Assembly: GCA_027488755.1 (NCBI GenBank)
Contig: JAIYAZ010000075.1
Location: 128,492 to 192,491 of the forward strand
DNA length: 64,000 nt
Reading direction: 5' to 3'
Source: Verrucomicrobiaceae bacterium
GTDB taxonomy: Bacteria > Verrucomicrobiota > Verrucomicrobiia > Chthoniobacterales > JAATET01
Shown here: positions 1 through 9,420 of the stretch, one piece after another
Position numbering within the stretch: position 1 is the stretch's first letter
Layout: the number at the start of each line of letters is the position of its first letter
The notes under the pieces: model-generated
What the model saw: only the letters and a program-made list of their open reading frames with translations
Databases searched by the model: none
Told to the model about the DNA's origin: nothing
Translations under genes and position numbers: made by a program

Positions 1-225
1 CTCGGCGCGGGGCACGCTGACGGTGGCCATGGGCGCGGGGGAGTCGGCGGAGACGCCGGCGGGCCGGGCGAGGGCGACCTGGAGGCGGAAGGCGCGGCCG
101 TCGAAGGCGACGACGGTGCCGACGCGTTTGACGCCGTTAGTCATGAAGAGGACGTCCTCGGCGCGGGCGAGAGTGAGCGCGCCGGCGGCGGCGAGGAGGA
201 GGGCGAGGCGGGCGGCGGGCTTCAT
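1..225 (-). CDS. Exported protein of unknown function (N-terminal part, cut by window edge)
   Basis: Only the first 75 codons lie inside the window. The ATG at 225-223 overlaps the TGA of the TPR gene upstream of it (ATGA), so the two genes are probably translated in a coupled way. Residues 1-22 are a basic start followed by an Ala/Leu-rich stretch ending in ARA, which looks like a Sec signal peptide. The mature part begins EDVLFMTNGVKRVG and is unknown to me; no domain can be named from this fragment. Inference: an envelope partner of the TPR protein. Confidence 0.7.
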   Translation of the reverse strand, partial: MKPAARLALLLAAAGALTLARAEDVLFMTNGVKRVGTVVAFDGRAFRLQVALARPAGVSADSPAPMATVSVPRAE

Positions 226-3086
226 CCTTGCGCGGCGGGGGTGGCGGCGGGGGCCGCGGGTTCGGGCGTGGGGGTGGGGAGCGGGCCGCCGAGGGCGTTC
301 AGGCGGGTCTGGGCGTCGCGGAGCTCGGCGCGCTCGGCAAACTGGGGATCTTCGACGAATTCCTGGTAGGTGCGGCGGGCGGCGGTGGGGTCGTTGAGTT
401 TCTCGAAGGCGGCTCCGCTGCGCACGTAGGCGGGGGCGACCCAGTCGGCCCAGCGGCGGTGCATGACGTAGATGCGTTGGTAGTAGGGGACGGCGAGCTC
501 CGGCTTGCCCTGCGCCATGTAAATCTCGGCGATGCGGAAGAGGGCCTCGGCCTTGTCGGGGCCGCGGGCGGATTTTTCAGCGAGCAGGGCTTCGTAGTCC
601 TTGATCGCGGCGGCGTTTTCCCCGCGCTTCTCAAGCAGGCGGGCGCGGGTGAGGTGCATGCGGGGGGCGAGGATGGAGCCGAGGATTTCGCGGTCGAAGC
701 GGTTGAGGAGGGCAAGGGCGGCGGCCTGGTTGCCGCGGGCGAGTTCGATCTCGGCGAGGGCGAGGAGGGCGCGGTCCTTCTGCGGGGCGCGGGGGTTCCA
801 CTTCACGAGATCGCGCCACATTTTTTCGCCGGCCTCGGCCTGCCCGCTGTCGGTGAGGGCCTGGGCGAAGTCGGCAAGGAGGAGCGGGTTGGTGTTCGGC
901 ACGTCGGCGCGGGCGGAGGCCTGCACGAGGAACTTCCGGGAGAGGTCGGGGTCGGTCTTGCCGAGGACGATCGCGTAGGCCCAGAGGGCGCGCATGGCGA
1001 GGGTCTTTTTGCCCTCGGCGTCGGCGCGTTCGCGGAGGTCGGAGAGCTGGGCGGCGAGGTGGCGGCGGTCCTCGGGTTGGCGGTAGAGCTTCACGAGGGC
1101 GGGCACGAGGTCGTCGACGGAGCGAATGGTGGGGTCATCCCCGAGGGTGGTGATGGCCTTCCAGTATTCCTCGCGGGCGCGTTCGGGCTGATCCTGCTGG
1201 GTGTAGGTTTTGCCGATCCAAAAAACGGCCTCGGCGACGCGAGGGCTGCGGGGATGCTCGCGCACGAACTGCTCGAAGTGCGCGCGGAGCTTATCGGGTT
1301 CCTCCATCTTGGTGTAGGCCTTGCCGATCTTGAACCAGCCTTCCTCGAAGAACCGGGTTTCCTCGGGCGGGATGCGCTTGTAGGCGGCGATGCCGGGCTC
1401 GATGTCGCCGGTGGCGAAGAGAGCATCGCCTAGGAGCATGAGGGCCTCGGGGTTCGACTCGTGGCCGGGGAATTTTTTGAGGTAGTCCTGCAGCTCGCGG
1501 ATGCTGGTGGCGTAATCCTGCAGCGACTGGGCGGCGTAGGCCTTGCGGTAGACGGCGAGGCCGCGGGAGGCGCCCTGCGGATACTTCGCGAGGTAGGCGT
1601 CCATCGCCTCGCGGGTCTCGGGGTATTTTTTGTCGAACGAGAATCCCATGCCGCGCCAGTAGGCGGCGGGGTCGGCGAGTTCGTGGGTGCCGTATTTGCG
1701 GGCAAACTCGTCGAAGGTCGCGACGGCGTCGGCGTTTTTCTCGGCGAGGAGCTGGGTGAAGCCGCGCATGAAGAGGGCGCGGGGCGCGAAGTCGCTCTCG
1801 GGGAAACGGGTGAGGATGGCGTTGAACGTGGCGATGGCGGTGGTGGTGTCGCCGGCGCGCTGCTCGGCGATGCCTTCGAGATAAAGGGCGAGCGGGAGCT
1901 GCTTGGACTGCGGGAATTTTTTGACGAAGGCGCGGGCGGCCTCCGCGGCCTTCGGCCAGCGTTCGATCTGCGACCAGCATTGGATGAGATTGACGGAGGC
2001 GGACTCGACGACGGGGTCGGGCGGCATTTCCGCGAGCATGGCCTCCATTACGAGGGCGGCTTCGCGGTAGCGCTGCATGGCCTGGTAGGCGCTGGCGAGG
2101 CGGAGGCGGAGGGCGGAGTCGAAATTCGGGATTTTTTCGAGCCCGGCGAGCTCGCGGCGGATTTTGGCGATGAGCTGCTTGAGCTGGAACTTGCGGTAGG
2201 GGTCGGCCTTCGGCTGGGCCTCGGCGGCGGCGAGGGCGTCGGTGAGCACGTCGAGGCGCTGCCGCTGGTGCTTGGTCAGGCGGTCGCGGCTCCACACGCG
2301 CTGGAGGCACTGGATGGCCTTGCGGTATTCGCCGGCCTCCAGGAAGTCCGCCCCGAGCTGGAGGGCGAGCGTCTGGAAGGTGGCGATCTGGATCATGTCG
2401 CCGACGCGGGGAAATTCCTCGAGCACGAGGGCGAGCGCGGCGTCGCGATTGCCGGCCTGGAGGAGGGCGTAGAGTTGCAGGACGGCGGCGCGGCCGCGGT
2501 TCACCGGATCGAGCCGGGCCTTGATCGAGCCAAAGTAGGCGGCCGCCTCGGCGTTGCGGCCGGCAAGCAGGTCGGTGGTGCCGATGAGGAGCGCGGCTTC
2601 CTGCGCCTGACGGGCGACGGGAAATTCCCGCAGAAACTGGGCGAAGGTCTGCTTGGCGGGCTCGTTTTCGTCGGCCTGCATCTGGCAGACGCCCTGGTAA
2701 AAGAGCAACTCCTCGCGCTGGACGGTGCTCGGCGGCGGCTGGGCCTTGAGGCAGGCGGTGATGGCTTCGCTGGCGTCCTCGAATTTCTGCAGATGCAGAT
2801 AACTCATCGCCAGCGGGTAGCGCAGCTTGCCCATGGCGACGCGACCCTGTTCGCTGCTGGCGAATCCCTGCTCGAACTGCTTTATGCCCGCGATGGCCTC
2901 GGCGTAACGGCCGTTGTTGAAGGCGGCAAAAATCGCGCCGTAGAGTTCCTCGGCCGTCATGGCCGCGGTATCGGCGCCACCGCCGGCGGGGGCAGGCGCG
3001 GCGACCGGAGCCGGAGCCGCCCCGGCAGCACCCGCACAAGCGAGGGCACCGAGGACGAAGAGGCGGCGAAGAAACATGCGAACCAT
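222..3086 (-). CDS. Exported tetratricopeptide-repeat protein, about 954 aa
   Basis: A long helical-repeat protein made of TPR-like units for almost its whole length (for example around AIATFNAILTRFPESD and RAREEYWKAI). TPR arrays bind other proteins; in exported form they usually serve as scaffolds in envelope complexes. The frame is open to 3224, but that would overlap the divergent gene at 3151; the ATG at 3086 (or 3077) gives a good signal peptide, MFLRRLFVLGALACAG, followed by an Ala/Pro-rich linker, so it is preferred. No clear Shine-Dalgarno site is seen. The tail ends in a Pro/Thr/Ala-rich stretch (PTPTPEPAAPAA). It overlaps the next gene by ATGA. Function beyond scaffold is unknown; the exact partner is not visible in the window. 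Confidence 0.85.
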   Translation of the reverse strand: MVRMFLRRLFVLGALACAGAAGAAPAPVAAPAPAGGGADTAAMTAEELYGAIFAAFNNGRYAEAIAGIKQFEQGFASSEQGRVAMGKLRYPLAMSYLHLQKFEDASEAITACLKAQPPPSTVQREELLFYQGVCQMQADENEPAKQTFAQFLREFPVARQAQEAALLIGTTDLLAGRNAEAAAYFGSIKARLDPVNRGRAAVLQLYALLQAGNRDAALALVLEEFPRVGDMIQIATFQTLALQLGADFLEAGEYRKAIQCLQRVWSRDRLTKHQRQRLDVLTDALAAAEAQPKADPYRKFQLKQLIAKIRRELAGLEKIPNFDSALRLRLASAYQAMQRYREAALVMEAMLAEMPPDPVVESASVNLIQCWSQIERWPKAAEAARAFVKKFPQSKQLPLALYLEGIAEQRAGDTTTAIATFNAILTRFPESDFAPRALFMRGFTQLLAEKNADAVATFDEFARKYGTHELADPAAYWRGMGFSFDKKYPETREAMDAYLAKYPQGASRGLAVYRKAYAAQSLQDYATSIRELQDYLKKFPGHESNPEALMLLGDALFATGDIEPGIAAYKRIPPEETRFFEEGWFKIGKAYTKMEEPDKLRAHFEQFVREHPRSPRVAEAVFWIGKTYTQQDQPERAREEYWKAITTLGDDPTIRSVDDLVPALVKLYRQPEDRRHLAAQLSDLRERADAEGKKTLAMRALWAYAIVLGKTDPDLSRKFLVQASARADVPNTNPLLLADFAQALTDSGQAEAGEKMWRDLVKWNPRAPQKDRALLALAEIELARGNQAAALALLNRFDREILGSILAPRMHLTRARLLEKRGENAAAIKDYEALLAEKSARGPDKAEALFRIAEIYMAQGKPELAVPYYQRIYVMHRRWADWVAPAYVRSGAAFEKLNDPTAARRTYQEFVEDPQFAERAELRDAQTRLNALGGPLPTPTPEPAAPAATPAAQG

Positions 3087-3150
3087 GGTGTTAGCGGATC
3101 GCCGCGGGAAACGGCTGTAACATTTTCGCCACAGCGCCCATGCTCGGCGC

Positions 3151-4161
3151 ATGAGCGCCCCGGATCTCGAATCCCGACTCGTAAACTGGATCGCCGGCAC
3201 CGGCGACGGGGATTTCGGCCGCATGATGCTCGAGGTTCATGCGTTCCAGCGCGCGGCGAACCCGGCCTACGACCGCTACTGCGCGCTGTTCCCGGCCGCG
3301 ACGGACTGGCGCGAAATCCCCGCGCTGCCGCAGCGCACCTTCAAGGAGGCGGCAATCCGGAGCTTCCCGGCGCATGAAACCATGCGCACGTTCCGCACAA
3401 GCGGCACGACCGGGGAGGGCTACGGGGAGCATCATTTTCGCACGTTACGTCTTTACGAAGCCGCGGCGCGGAGGGGATGGGAGCTGGCCGGTTATGGCGG
3501 ATATCAGGTCTTGAGTCTGATCGCGGCCGCGCCGGAAGCGCCGTTTTCCTCTCTCAGCCAGATGGCTTCGTGGCTGTGCGATGGGAATTCAGCATTTTTC
3601 GTGCGCAGGGGACAAGCCCGCTGGAAGGAACTCGCCGAAAACCTGCGCCGCACCCCGGAGCCGGTGGTGCTTTTTGGCACGGCCCTCGCGTTTCTCGACT
3701 GGTTTGAAAACCTCGGCAACGCCGAGGTGGCGCTCCCGCCCGGCAGCCTCGCCGTCGAGACGGGCGGCTACAAGGGAACGCGCCGCGAACTCCCCAAGGC
3801 GGACCTCTACGCGCGGTTCACCCGGCACCTCGGGCTGCCCGCCGACGCCATCGGCAACGAATACGGCATGACCGAGCTGTCCTCGCAATTCTACTCCCGC
3901 GGCGTCGGCACCCCGCACCACGGCCCGCCCTGGGCCCAGGGACTCGTGGTCGACCCCGCGACGGGCCGCGAGGTCGCCGAGGGCGAAACCGGCGTGCTTC
4001 GTCTCCTTGATGCCGCCAACCTCTGGTCCGTCGCCGCCGTGCAGACCCAGGACCTCGCCATCAAGCGAGGCGACGGCTTCGAGCTCCTCGGCCGCGACCC
4101 CGCCGCCCTCCCCCGCGGCTGCTCGCGAGCGGCGGACGAAATGCTGCAGGCCCGCGCCTGA
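3151..4161 (+). CDS. LuxE-family acyl-protein synthetase (adenylating enzyme)
   Basis: 336 aa. The adenylate-forming signature TSGTTG is at residues 83-88 and a second one, EYGMTEL, at 237-243, both typical of AMP-forming ligases and of the LuxE family, which activates a fatty acid as acyl-AMP and transfers it to a protein thiol. Length is normal for LuxE (about 370 aa) if slightly short at the C-terminus. Its bioluminescence partners (LuxC reductase, LuxD) are absent, so it acts in some other acyl-activation step, as LuxE-like genes in many non-luminous bacteria must. It is a lone gene, divergent from the TPR gene with 64 bp between them. The substrate cannot be told. Confidence 0.75.
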   Translation: MSAPDLESRLVNWIAGTGDGDFGRMMLEVHAFQRAANPAYDRYCALFPAATDWREIPALPQRTFKEAAIRSFPAHETMRTFRTSGTTGEGYGEHHFRTLRLYEAAARRGWELAGYGGYQVLSLIAAAPEAPFSSLSQMASWLCDGNSAFFVRRGQARWKELAENLRRTPEPVVLFGTALAFLDWFENLGNAEVALPPGSLAVETGGYKGTRRELPKADLYARFTRHLGLPADAIGNEYGMTELSSQFYSRGVGTPHHGPPWAQGLVVDPATGREVAEGETGVLRLLDAANLWSVAAVQTQDLAIKRGDGFELLGRDPAALPRGCSRAADEMLQARA

Positions 4162-4170
4162 GGCCCCGCG

Positions 4171-5205
4171 CTACCAGCCCACGTCGCCGCCCCACATGCG
4201 CCGCCAGATTTGCGGCAGCAACTCCGCCCGGCTCCGCGTGCCCCGCACCGGCACGGGCTCCCAGCCATTTGGCCCCGCCACGAGCCGCCACGCAAAGATC
4301 GCCTCCGGCGTATTGTCCGCGCCGAGCGGAGCCCGCCGCTCGCGCGTTTCGCCAAAGCGCCAGTCGCTCACCACCAGCCCGTCCGGCCCCGGCTGCACGC
4401 CGTGATATCCCTGCGCAAACCACGCCAGTCGCCGCCCGGCACGATCCGCCTCCAGCTGCGGCAGCCACTCCTCCCCGCGCGGGATGAAGTCAAACCGCAC
4501 CGGCCGCCCGCGATCCGCCAGCGAATAATACCCGACCCAGAATCCGCCCGGCGCCTCCGCAAGCCCGCGCCACAGCACCGTGTTAAACGGCGTCGGCGCC
4601 GTCATCAACCTCGCGTGCGGCAGCCCCTGCTCCCGCAGCGACGCCGCGATCTCCGTTGTCGCCACCGCCTTCGCGCCAAAACTCCAGCCCACGTAAAGCG
4701 TGCTCAGCGCCAGCCCCGCCATGTTCATCCTAGACCGCCAGCGCCCGCCGGGACGCAGCCACAACGCCGCCCCCACGCCGATCAACAACGGTAGCGTGTA
4801 GAGCGGATCGATGATGAACAGATTATTGAACGCCACCCGCACATCGCTGAACGGCTCGAACACCTGCGTGCCATACACCGTGAACACATCGATCAACACA
4901 TGCGTGAACAGCACCGCAAACGTCGTCAGCGCCGCCCGCACCACGCTCACCTGCCCGCGGTGAAACCGCGCAATCCCCCACCCGATCAACGGCGACGCCA
5001 CCAGCATGAACAGCAGCGCATGCGAGAGCCCCCGGTGCCACGACAACCGCTGCACCGCGTCCAGCCACGGATGCGCCAGCACGTCGAGATCCGGCAACGT
5101 GCCCAGCACGACGCCCCACGCAATCGCGCGGTTGCCCAGCCGCCGCCCGCCCATGCCGGCCTCGGCAACCGCCGCCCCGAGCACCGCTTGAGTGAGCGAA
5201 TCCAT
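4171..5205 (-). CDS. YdjM-family membrane-bound metal-dependent hydrolase
   Basis: 344 aa from the ATG at 5205; this start gives MDSLTQAVLGAAVAE, the usual first residues of the YdjM/YbcI family (PF04307). Further features are conserved acidic and His residues near the membrane segments (GTLPDLDVLAHP, WHRGLSHALLFM, THVLIDVFTVYG) and at least four hydrophobic spans in the first 200 residues. Family members are inner-membrane proteins of the hydrolase type; the substrate is not known. The C-terminal third (about residues 200-344) is hydrophilic, probably a periplasmic or cytoplasmic domain without a recognisable fold. The gene converges with the LuxE gene (9 bp between the stops). Confidence 0.8.
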   Translation of the reverse strand: MDSLTQAVLGAAVAEAGMGGRRLGNRAIAWGVVLGTLPDLDVLAHPWLDAVQRLSWHRGLSHALLFMLVASPLIGWGIARFHRGQVSVVRAALTTFAVLFTHVLIDVFTVYGTQVFEPFSDVRVAFNNLFIIDPLYTLPLLIGVGAALWLRPGGRWRSRMNMAGLALSTLYVGWSFGAKAVATTEIAASLREQGLPHARLMTAPTPFNTVLWRGLAEAPGGFWVGYYSLADRGRPVRFDFIPRGEEWLPQLEADRAGRRLAWFAQGYHGVQPGPDGLVVSDWRFGETRERRAPLGADNTPEAIFAWRLVAGPNGWEPVPVRGTRSRAELLPQIWRRMWGGDVGW

Positions 5206-5265
5206 GACCGCCCGATTTACCCGACGGCCGCGCCGTTGGCCAGAGCTCCCGAGCCCGGGCACCTC

Positions 5266-5294
5266 TTGACACAACGACTCATCGCTCCTTACTT
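5266..5294 (+). promoter_or_regulatory. Possible sigma-70-type promoter of the Tat phosphatase gene
   Basis: TTGACA at 5266-5271 is a perfect -35 hexamer. A 17-bp spacer leads to TTACTT (5289-5294), a poor -10. The ATG at 5304 would then lie only about 10 bp from the -10, which favours either a nearly leaderless message or use of the ATG at 5340. Weak evidence: consensus for this phylum is not well known to me. Confidence 0.3.
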
Positions 5295-5303
5295 CGGGAA
5301 CGT

Positions 5304-8114
5304 ATGCGCGCCGAAAAAACGCCCGAACCGCCCGCCGGCATGGACCGCCGGCAGTTCCTCAAACTCACGGCGCTCACCGGCTCGACCCTCGCCGCCGGAG
5401 GCATGCTCGGACTCTTCAGCCCCCGCCGCGCCCTCGCCCAGACCGCCAACGCCAACGCGGTGCAGTTCGCGATCATCGGCGATTTCGGCGAAACCCTCCG
5501 CGACCAGGAATTCCCCGTCGACCGGCTCGGAGCCATGATCCGCTCGTGGAACCCCGACTACCTCGTGGCCGTCGGCGACGACAACTACATCCTCGGCGAG
5601 GCCTCGACCATCGACACGAACATCGGGAAAAACTTCACCTCCTTCATCTACCCGAAGGGCACCGGCTACCCGGAATATTACCCGTATCCCAGCGGCGCGC
5701 CGCTCTACAACCGCTTCTACTCCTGCCTCGGCAACCACGACTACGCCGACGTGGGCGACGACTTCCCGCCGACCACGGAAAAAATCGCGCTCAGCCAGCC
5801 CTACATCAACTACCTGCAAAATTCCCTCCTCGGCCCGCAGGCGCCGAACACCGCGATCACGTTCGCCAACAACCCCGTCGGCCAGAGCTACGACCTCAAC
5901 AAGGACGGCTACGTCTGCGGCACCTACGCCCCGTTCACCGAGGCCACGAACATCCGCTTCTACGACGTGCGCCTCGGCGCAGCCACCGGGCCGAGCTCGG
6001 TGCACCTCTTTTTCTTCGACAGCAACAAGCCCACGCCCTACGGCCGCTATTGGAAGGACCAAACGATCTCCAACGCCGGCAACACCTGCTCGGCCACCGT
6101 GCTCGCCACGCAGGGCGCCTGGCTCAAGCAGCGCCTCGCCGCCTCCACCGCCCGCTGGAAGATCGTGCTCTTCCACCACCCGCCCTACTACTCCGCCACC
6201 GGAGCGGCGGACGCCCAATACGAGACCATGCGCTGGCCGTTCCAGGAATGGGGCGCTTCGGCCGTCATCACCGGGCACGTCCACAACTACGAGCGGCTGT
6301 CCATGCCCGACGCGGACGCGAACAACCAGCCCGACTACACCAAGCCGCGCATCCCCTACATCGTGAACGGCGCCGGCGGCTTCGTCCCCGAGCAGGGCTT
6401 TGACCCGAACTTCGTCATCAACGGCAGCCTCTCCCGCGTCGAGAACTACGGCGCCCAGCTCGTCAGCGCGAACGACGACTCCATCTCGTTCCTCTACTTC
6501 GACATCGACGGCGTGCTGCGCGACAGCCTCACGCTCTGGAACGACGCCGCCAACGCCCCGAAGGACGTCCAGTTCGCCGCGGCGGAGTCCGTCTTCGGAA
6601 CGAACGCCGGCACGGCCACGCTCGTCGTCACCCGGCAGGGCGATCTCTCGCAGTCCCTCACCGTCAACTACAACACGATGGACGGCACCGCGAAGCAGGG
6701 CGTGAACTATGTCGCCGCCGCCGGCAGCCTCACCTTTGCGCCCGGCCAGTCGTCCGCGAACCTCCCCATCCAGCTCATCCAGGTCGTCTACCCGCCCGAC
6801 ACGGTCACGCCGCCCACGCTCGCCTTCACCGTGCTCCTCAGTGCGCCGAACGACGGCACCAGCCTCGGATTCTTCAGCTCCACCACCGTCGTCCTCCAAA
6901 ACGACGTCCAGACCCCGCTCAACGACCTCGACACCTTCATCGACCAGACGTTCCTCGACGTGCTCGCGCGCCCGGTCACGCCCGCCGAACGCACCGCCGC
7001 CCGCGTCTGGATCGGCTTCGGCTCGACCGACCCCGCCGTGCAGGACCTCGCGTTCCTCTCGTATTTCCGCCGGGCGGAATGGATCACCAACCTGCTCACC
7101 ACCGGCTTCACCGGCGACCCCGCCACGAATGCCCCCATCCTCAACGTCGGCCTCATCTTCTCCCTGCTGAACCTCAGCGCGCTCTTCAACCTCGCCGACC
7201 CCGGCGAGGCCGTGCCGCCCACCTACGCCGACCTCAGCTTCTGGACCACGCAATGGATCAACCAGTCCGGCACGACCTCCACCGAGACGCTCATCGAGCA
7301 AACCTCCGACGGCTTCAACCGCAACATCGTTGATTATCTCATCAACTACATCAAAAACGCGGTCTCGGACACCAAGCTCGGCGGCGACCCCGCGCTCGAC
7401 GACGCCGCGTTCATCCTCGGCGTCTATTACGTCTTCATCGTCCCGCTCGGGACGGACCCCACCGCCGCCGACCTCGTTTACTGGCTGCCCCGCGTCAACA
7501 CGCCCAAGGGCCGCTTCGCCTTCCTCGGCCGCATCTCCGCGCAGAACTTCAATCCGCCGCCCGTCGCGGGCATGACCGCCTTCAACCTCGCCGGCACGCC
7601 CGCCGACCTCACCGTCGGCAACCAGCTCCTTGCCCTGCTCAGCCCCATCGTGGCCGGCCTCACCCGCACGCAGCCGACGTTCGGGAAATTTTATTACCAG
7701 CTCTGGTGGCAGATCCGCTACTCAAGCAACGTCGAGACCGCCCTCACCGACATCGCTTACAACACGCTCATCTCGCCGGAATACGCCGCCCGCTTCACCC
7801 TGCCGCCGGCCCCCACGCCGCCGCCGACGCCCCCTCCCACGCCGCAAAAAATCACCGTCGAACGCGTCGTCCGCCTCCGCGGCCGCTTCGCCAATTTCCG
7901 CGGCACCGCCACCGCGGGCATCGAGCGCATCGAACTCCGCGTGCTCGGTCGCGACGCCCGCACCATCATCAACGGCCGGGCCAACTGGTCCGCCCGCCTG
8001 CCGGCCCTCCCCGCCCGCGGCAACCTCCTCATCCTCGGCCGCAACGCCGCCGGCGCCGTCGTCTGGCGACGCACCTACCGCATCAACGAATTCCTCGTCC
8101 GCCCGCCACGCTAA
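5304..8114 (+). CDS. Tat-exported purple-acid-phosphatase-like metallophosphoesterase with Calx-beta and C-terminal modules
   Basis: 936 aa. The N-terminus carries a twin-arginine signal (RRQFLKLTALTG, residues 14-25, then a hydrophobic run ending ALAQ), so the enzyme folds with its metals before export. The catalytic domain (about 50-400) shows the binuclear-metal motifs in order: GDFG, GDDNY, GNHDY (about 142-146), HHPPYYS (about 291) and GHVHNYER (about 324-331); the last is characteristic of purple acid phosphatases. A Calx-beta-type domain follows (about 425-530, with TAKQGVNYVAAAGSLTF), then a long helical region resembling DUF4214-type modules, a Pro/Thr linker, and a C-terminal beta module shared with two other proteins here. 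ATG 5304 or 5340 (MDRRQF) are both possible starts. Role: release of phosphate from organic esters outside the cytoplasm. Confidence 0.85.
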   Translation: MRAEKTPEPPAGMDRRQFLKLTALTGSTLAAGGMLGLFSPRRALAQTANANAVQFAIIGDFGETLRDQEFPVDRLGAMIRSWNPDYLVAVGDDNYILGEASTIDTNIGKNFTSFIYPKGTGYPEYYPYPSGAPLYNRFYSCLGNHDYADVGDDFPPTTEKIALSQPYINYLQNSLLGPQAPNTAITFANNPVGQSYDLNKDGYVCGTYAPFTEATNIRFYDVRLGAATGPSSVHLFFFDSNKPTPYGRYWKDQTISNAGNTCSATVLATQGAWLKQRLAASTARWKIVLFHHPPYYSATGAADAQYETMRWPFQEWGASAVITGHVHNYERLSMPDADANNQPDYTKPRIPYIVNGAGGFVPEQGFDPNFVINGSLSRVENYGAQLVSANDDSISFLYFDIDGVLRDSLTLWNDAANAPKDVQFAAAESVFGTNAGTATLVVTRQGDLSQSLTVNYNTMDGTAKQGVNYVAAAGSLTFAPGQSSANLPIQLIQVVYPPDTVTPPTLAFTVLLSAPNDGTSLGFFSSTTVVLQNDVQTPLNDLDTFIDQTFLDVLARPVTPAERTAARVWIGFGSTDPAVQDLAFLSYFRRAEWITNLLTTGFTGDPATNAPILNVGLIFSLLNLSALFNLADPGEAVPPTYADLSFWTTQWINQSGTTSTETLIEQTSDGFNRNIVDYLINYIKNAVSDTKLGGDPALDDAAFILGVYYVFIVPLGTDPTAADLVYWLPRVNTPKGRFAFLGRISAQNFNPPPVAGMTAFNLAGTPADLTVGNQLLALLSPIVAGLTRTQPTFGKFYYQLWWQIRYSSNVETALTDIAYNTLISPEYAARFTLPPAPTPPPTPPPTPQKITVERVVRLRGRFANFRGTATAGIERIELRVLGRDARTIINGRANWSARLPALPARGNLLILGRNAAGAVVWRRTYRINEFLVRPPR

Positions 8115-8127
8115 AGCCGCCCCGCGC

Positions 8128-9420
8128 CTACTCGAACCGCAGCGCCTTCACCGGGTCCAGCCGCGCCGCGAAATAGGCCGGAATCAACGCCGCCACCGAA
8201 CAAATCACGAACGCGCTCACGCAGATGATCGCGACGTCGCCCGGCACCACCTTCGCCGGAATCTCCGCGAACTGGTAAACCGACGCCGGGAACACCTCGA
8301 CGTTCAGCACCGCCGCGAGGAAATCCCGCACCTCATTGCGGAACTGGATGAGCAGCATCCCCATGCCCAGACCGGCCAGCGTGCCAAAAAATCCCACCAC
8401 CATCCCCTGCGCCACGAAGATGCCCACGATCTGCCCCGTGCGCGCCCCCAGCGCCTTCAGGATGCCGATCTCCCGCGTCTTCTGCACCGTCACCGTGATC
8501 AGCGTGTTCATGATCCCGAACGCCGCCACCAGCACGATGAACATCAGCAGAAAAAACATCACCCCGCGCTCCATCCGAATCGCGTCAAACAGCTCCTTGT
8601 TCTGGTCCACCCACGTCAGCGCCACAAACGGCGGCCCGATCCGCGCCATGATGGCTTGCTTCGTCAGCTCCGCCGAAAACGGATCATCCGTCTTCACCGC
8701 CAACCCGTGCACCTCGCCACTGGTGAGTTCATACATCTCCTGCCCGATGTGCAGCGGCACGAGGATGAACTCGCTGTCGTAAAGATACCGCCCGCTCGAA
8801 AAAATCCCCGTCACCGTCAGTTCCACGGGCAGCACGAGCTGCTTGATGTTCTCAAACACCTGCGGGTCCTTGTTGCCCTCCTTCTCCGCCTGGTCGAGCT
8901 GGCCGAGAATCTCGTCCACGTTCTTCGGCGAAGTCAGGCTGATCACGCTGCCCACGCTCAGCCCGAGCTGCCGCGCGAGGTCCGCGCCCACCACGCAGGT
9001 GTCGCCGCTCAGGTCGAGTTCCCCGGCGACGATGTATTTGTTGATGTCCGTGATCTTCGACTCCTCCTCGGGGTCAATCCCCCGCACGAGCGGAGCCAGC
9101 CGCCGGTGGTCGTATTCCGCCATCACCCGGCCGAGCGTGTAGGGGGCAACGGCCTGCACGCCGGGAATGCCCGCAATTTCCTTCGCCGCCTTGCGCCAGC
9201 CGGGCATCACCCCGTCCGTCCGCACGATCACATGCGCGTCGAAGCCGATCACCTTCTTCTGCAGCTCCAGCTCGAAGCCGCTCATCACCGAAATCACGAG
9301 AATCAACACCGTAATCCCCAGCGTCACCCCCAGGATCGAAATCACGGTAATCACCGACACAAACGTGCGCTTCGGCTTCAGGTAACGCAGGGCAAGAAAC
9401 AGGCTGAACGGCTTTTTCAC
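8128..9420 (-). CDS. LolC/LolE-family lipoprotein-releasing ABC transporter permease
   Basis: 430 aa from the GTG at 9420. Layout is that of LolC/LolE: an N-terminal membrane anchor right after FLALRYLKPKRTFVSVIT, a periplasmic MacB-like domain (about 50-260), and three C-terminal spans of the FtsX type. LolCDE pulls mature lipoproteins out of the inner membrane and hands them to LolA. The frame is open to 9522, but the residues upstream of the GTG (GWWGIFFPDRQ...) do not look like a LolC start; the usual family start is a few residues before the ALRYL motif. The ATPase gene lolD, normally next door, is not adjacent here. The product ends DPVKALRFE, a typical end for this family. Confidence 0.85.
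   Translation of the reverse strand: MKKPFSLFLALRYLKPKRTFVSVITVISILGVTLGITVLILVISVMSGFELELQKKVIGFDAHVIVRTDGVMPGWRKAAKEIAGIPGVQAVAPYTLGRVMAEYDHRRLAPLVRGIDPEEESKITDINKYIVAGELDLSGDTCVVGADLARQLGLSVGSVISLTSPKNVDEILGQLDQAEKEGNKDPQVFENIKQLVLPVELTVTGIFSSGRYLYDSEFILVPLHIGQEMYELTSGEVHGLAVKTDDPFSAELTKQAIMARIGPPFVALTWVDQNKELFDAIRMERGVMFFLLMFIVLVAAFGIMNTLITVTVQKTREIGILKALGARTGQIVGIFVAQGMVVGFFGTLAGLGMGMLLIQFRNEVRDFLAAVLNVEVFPASVYQFAEIPAKVVPGDVAIICVSAFVICSVAALIPAYFAARLDPVKALRFE

Noticed and set aside
1461-3377. Long open frame on the plus strand opposite the TPR gene
   Set aside because: Low-complexity Gly/Glu/Val-rich translation, antisense to a clear TPR gene; a by-product of GC-rich codon use. The same holds for the long frames opposite the phosphatase, ftsK, the beta-repeat genes and the glycosyltransferase.
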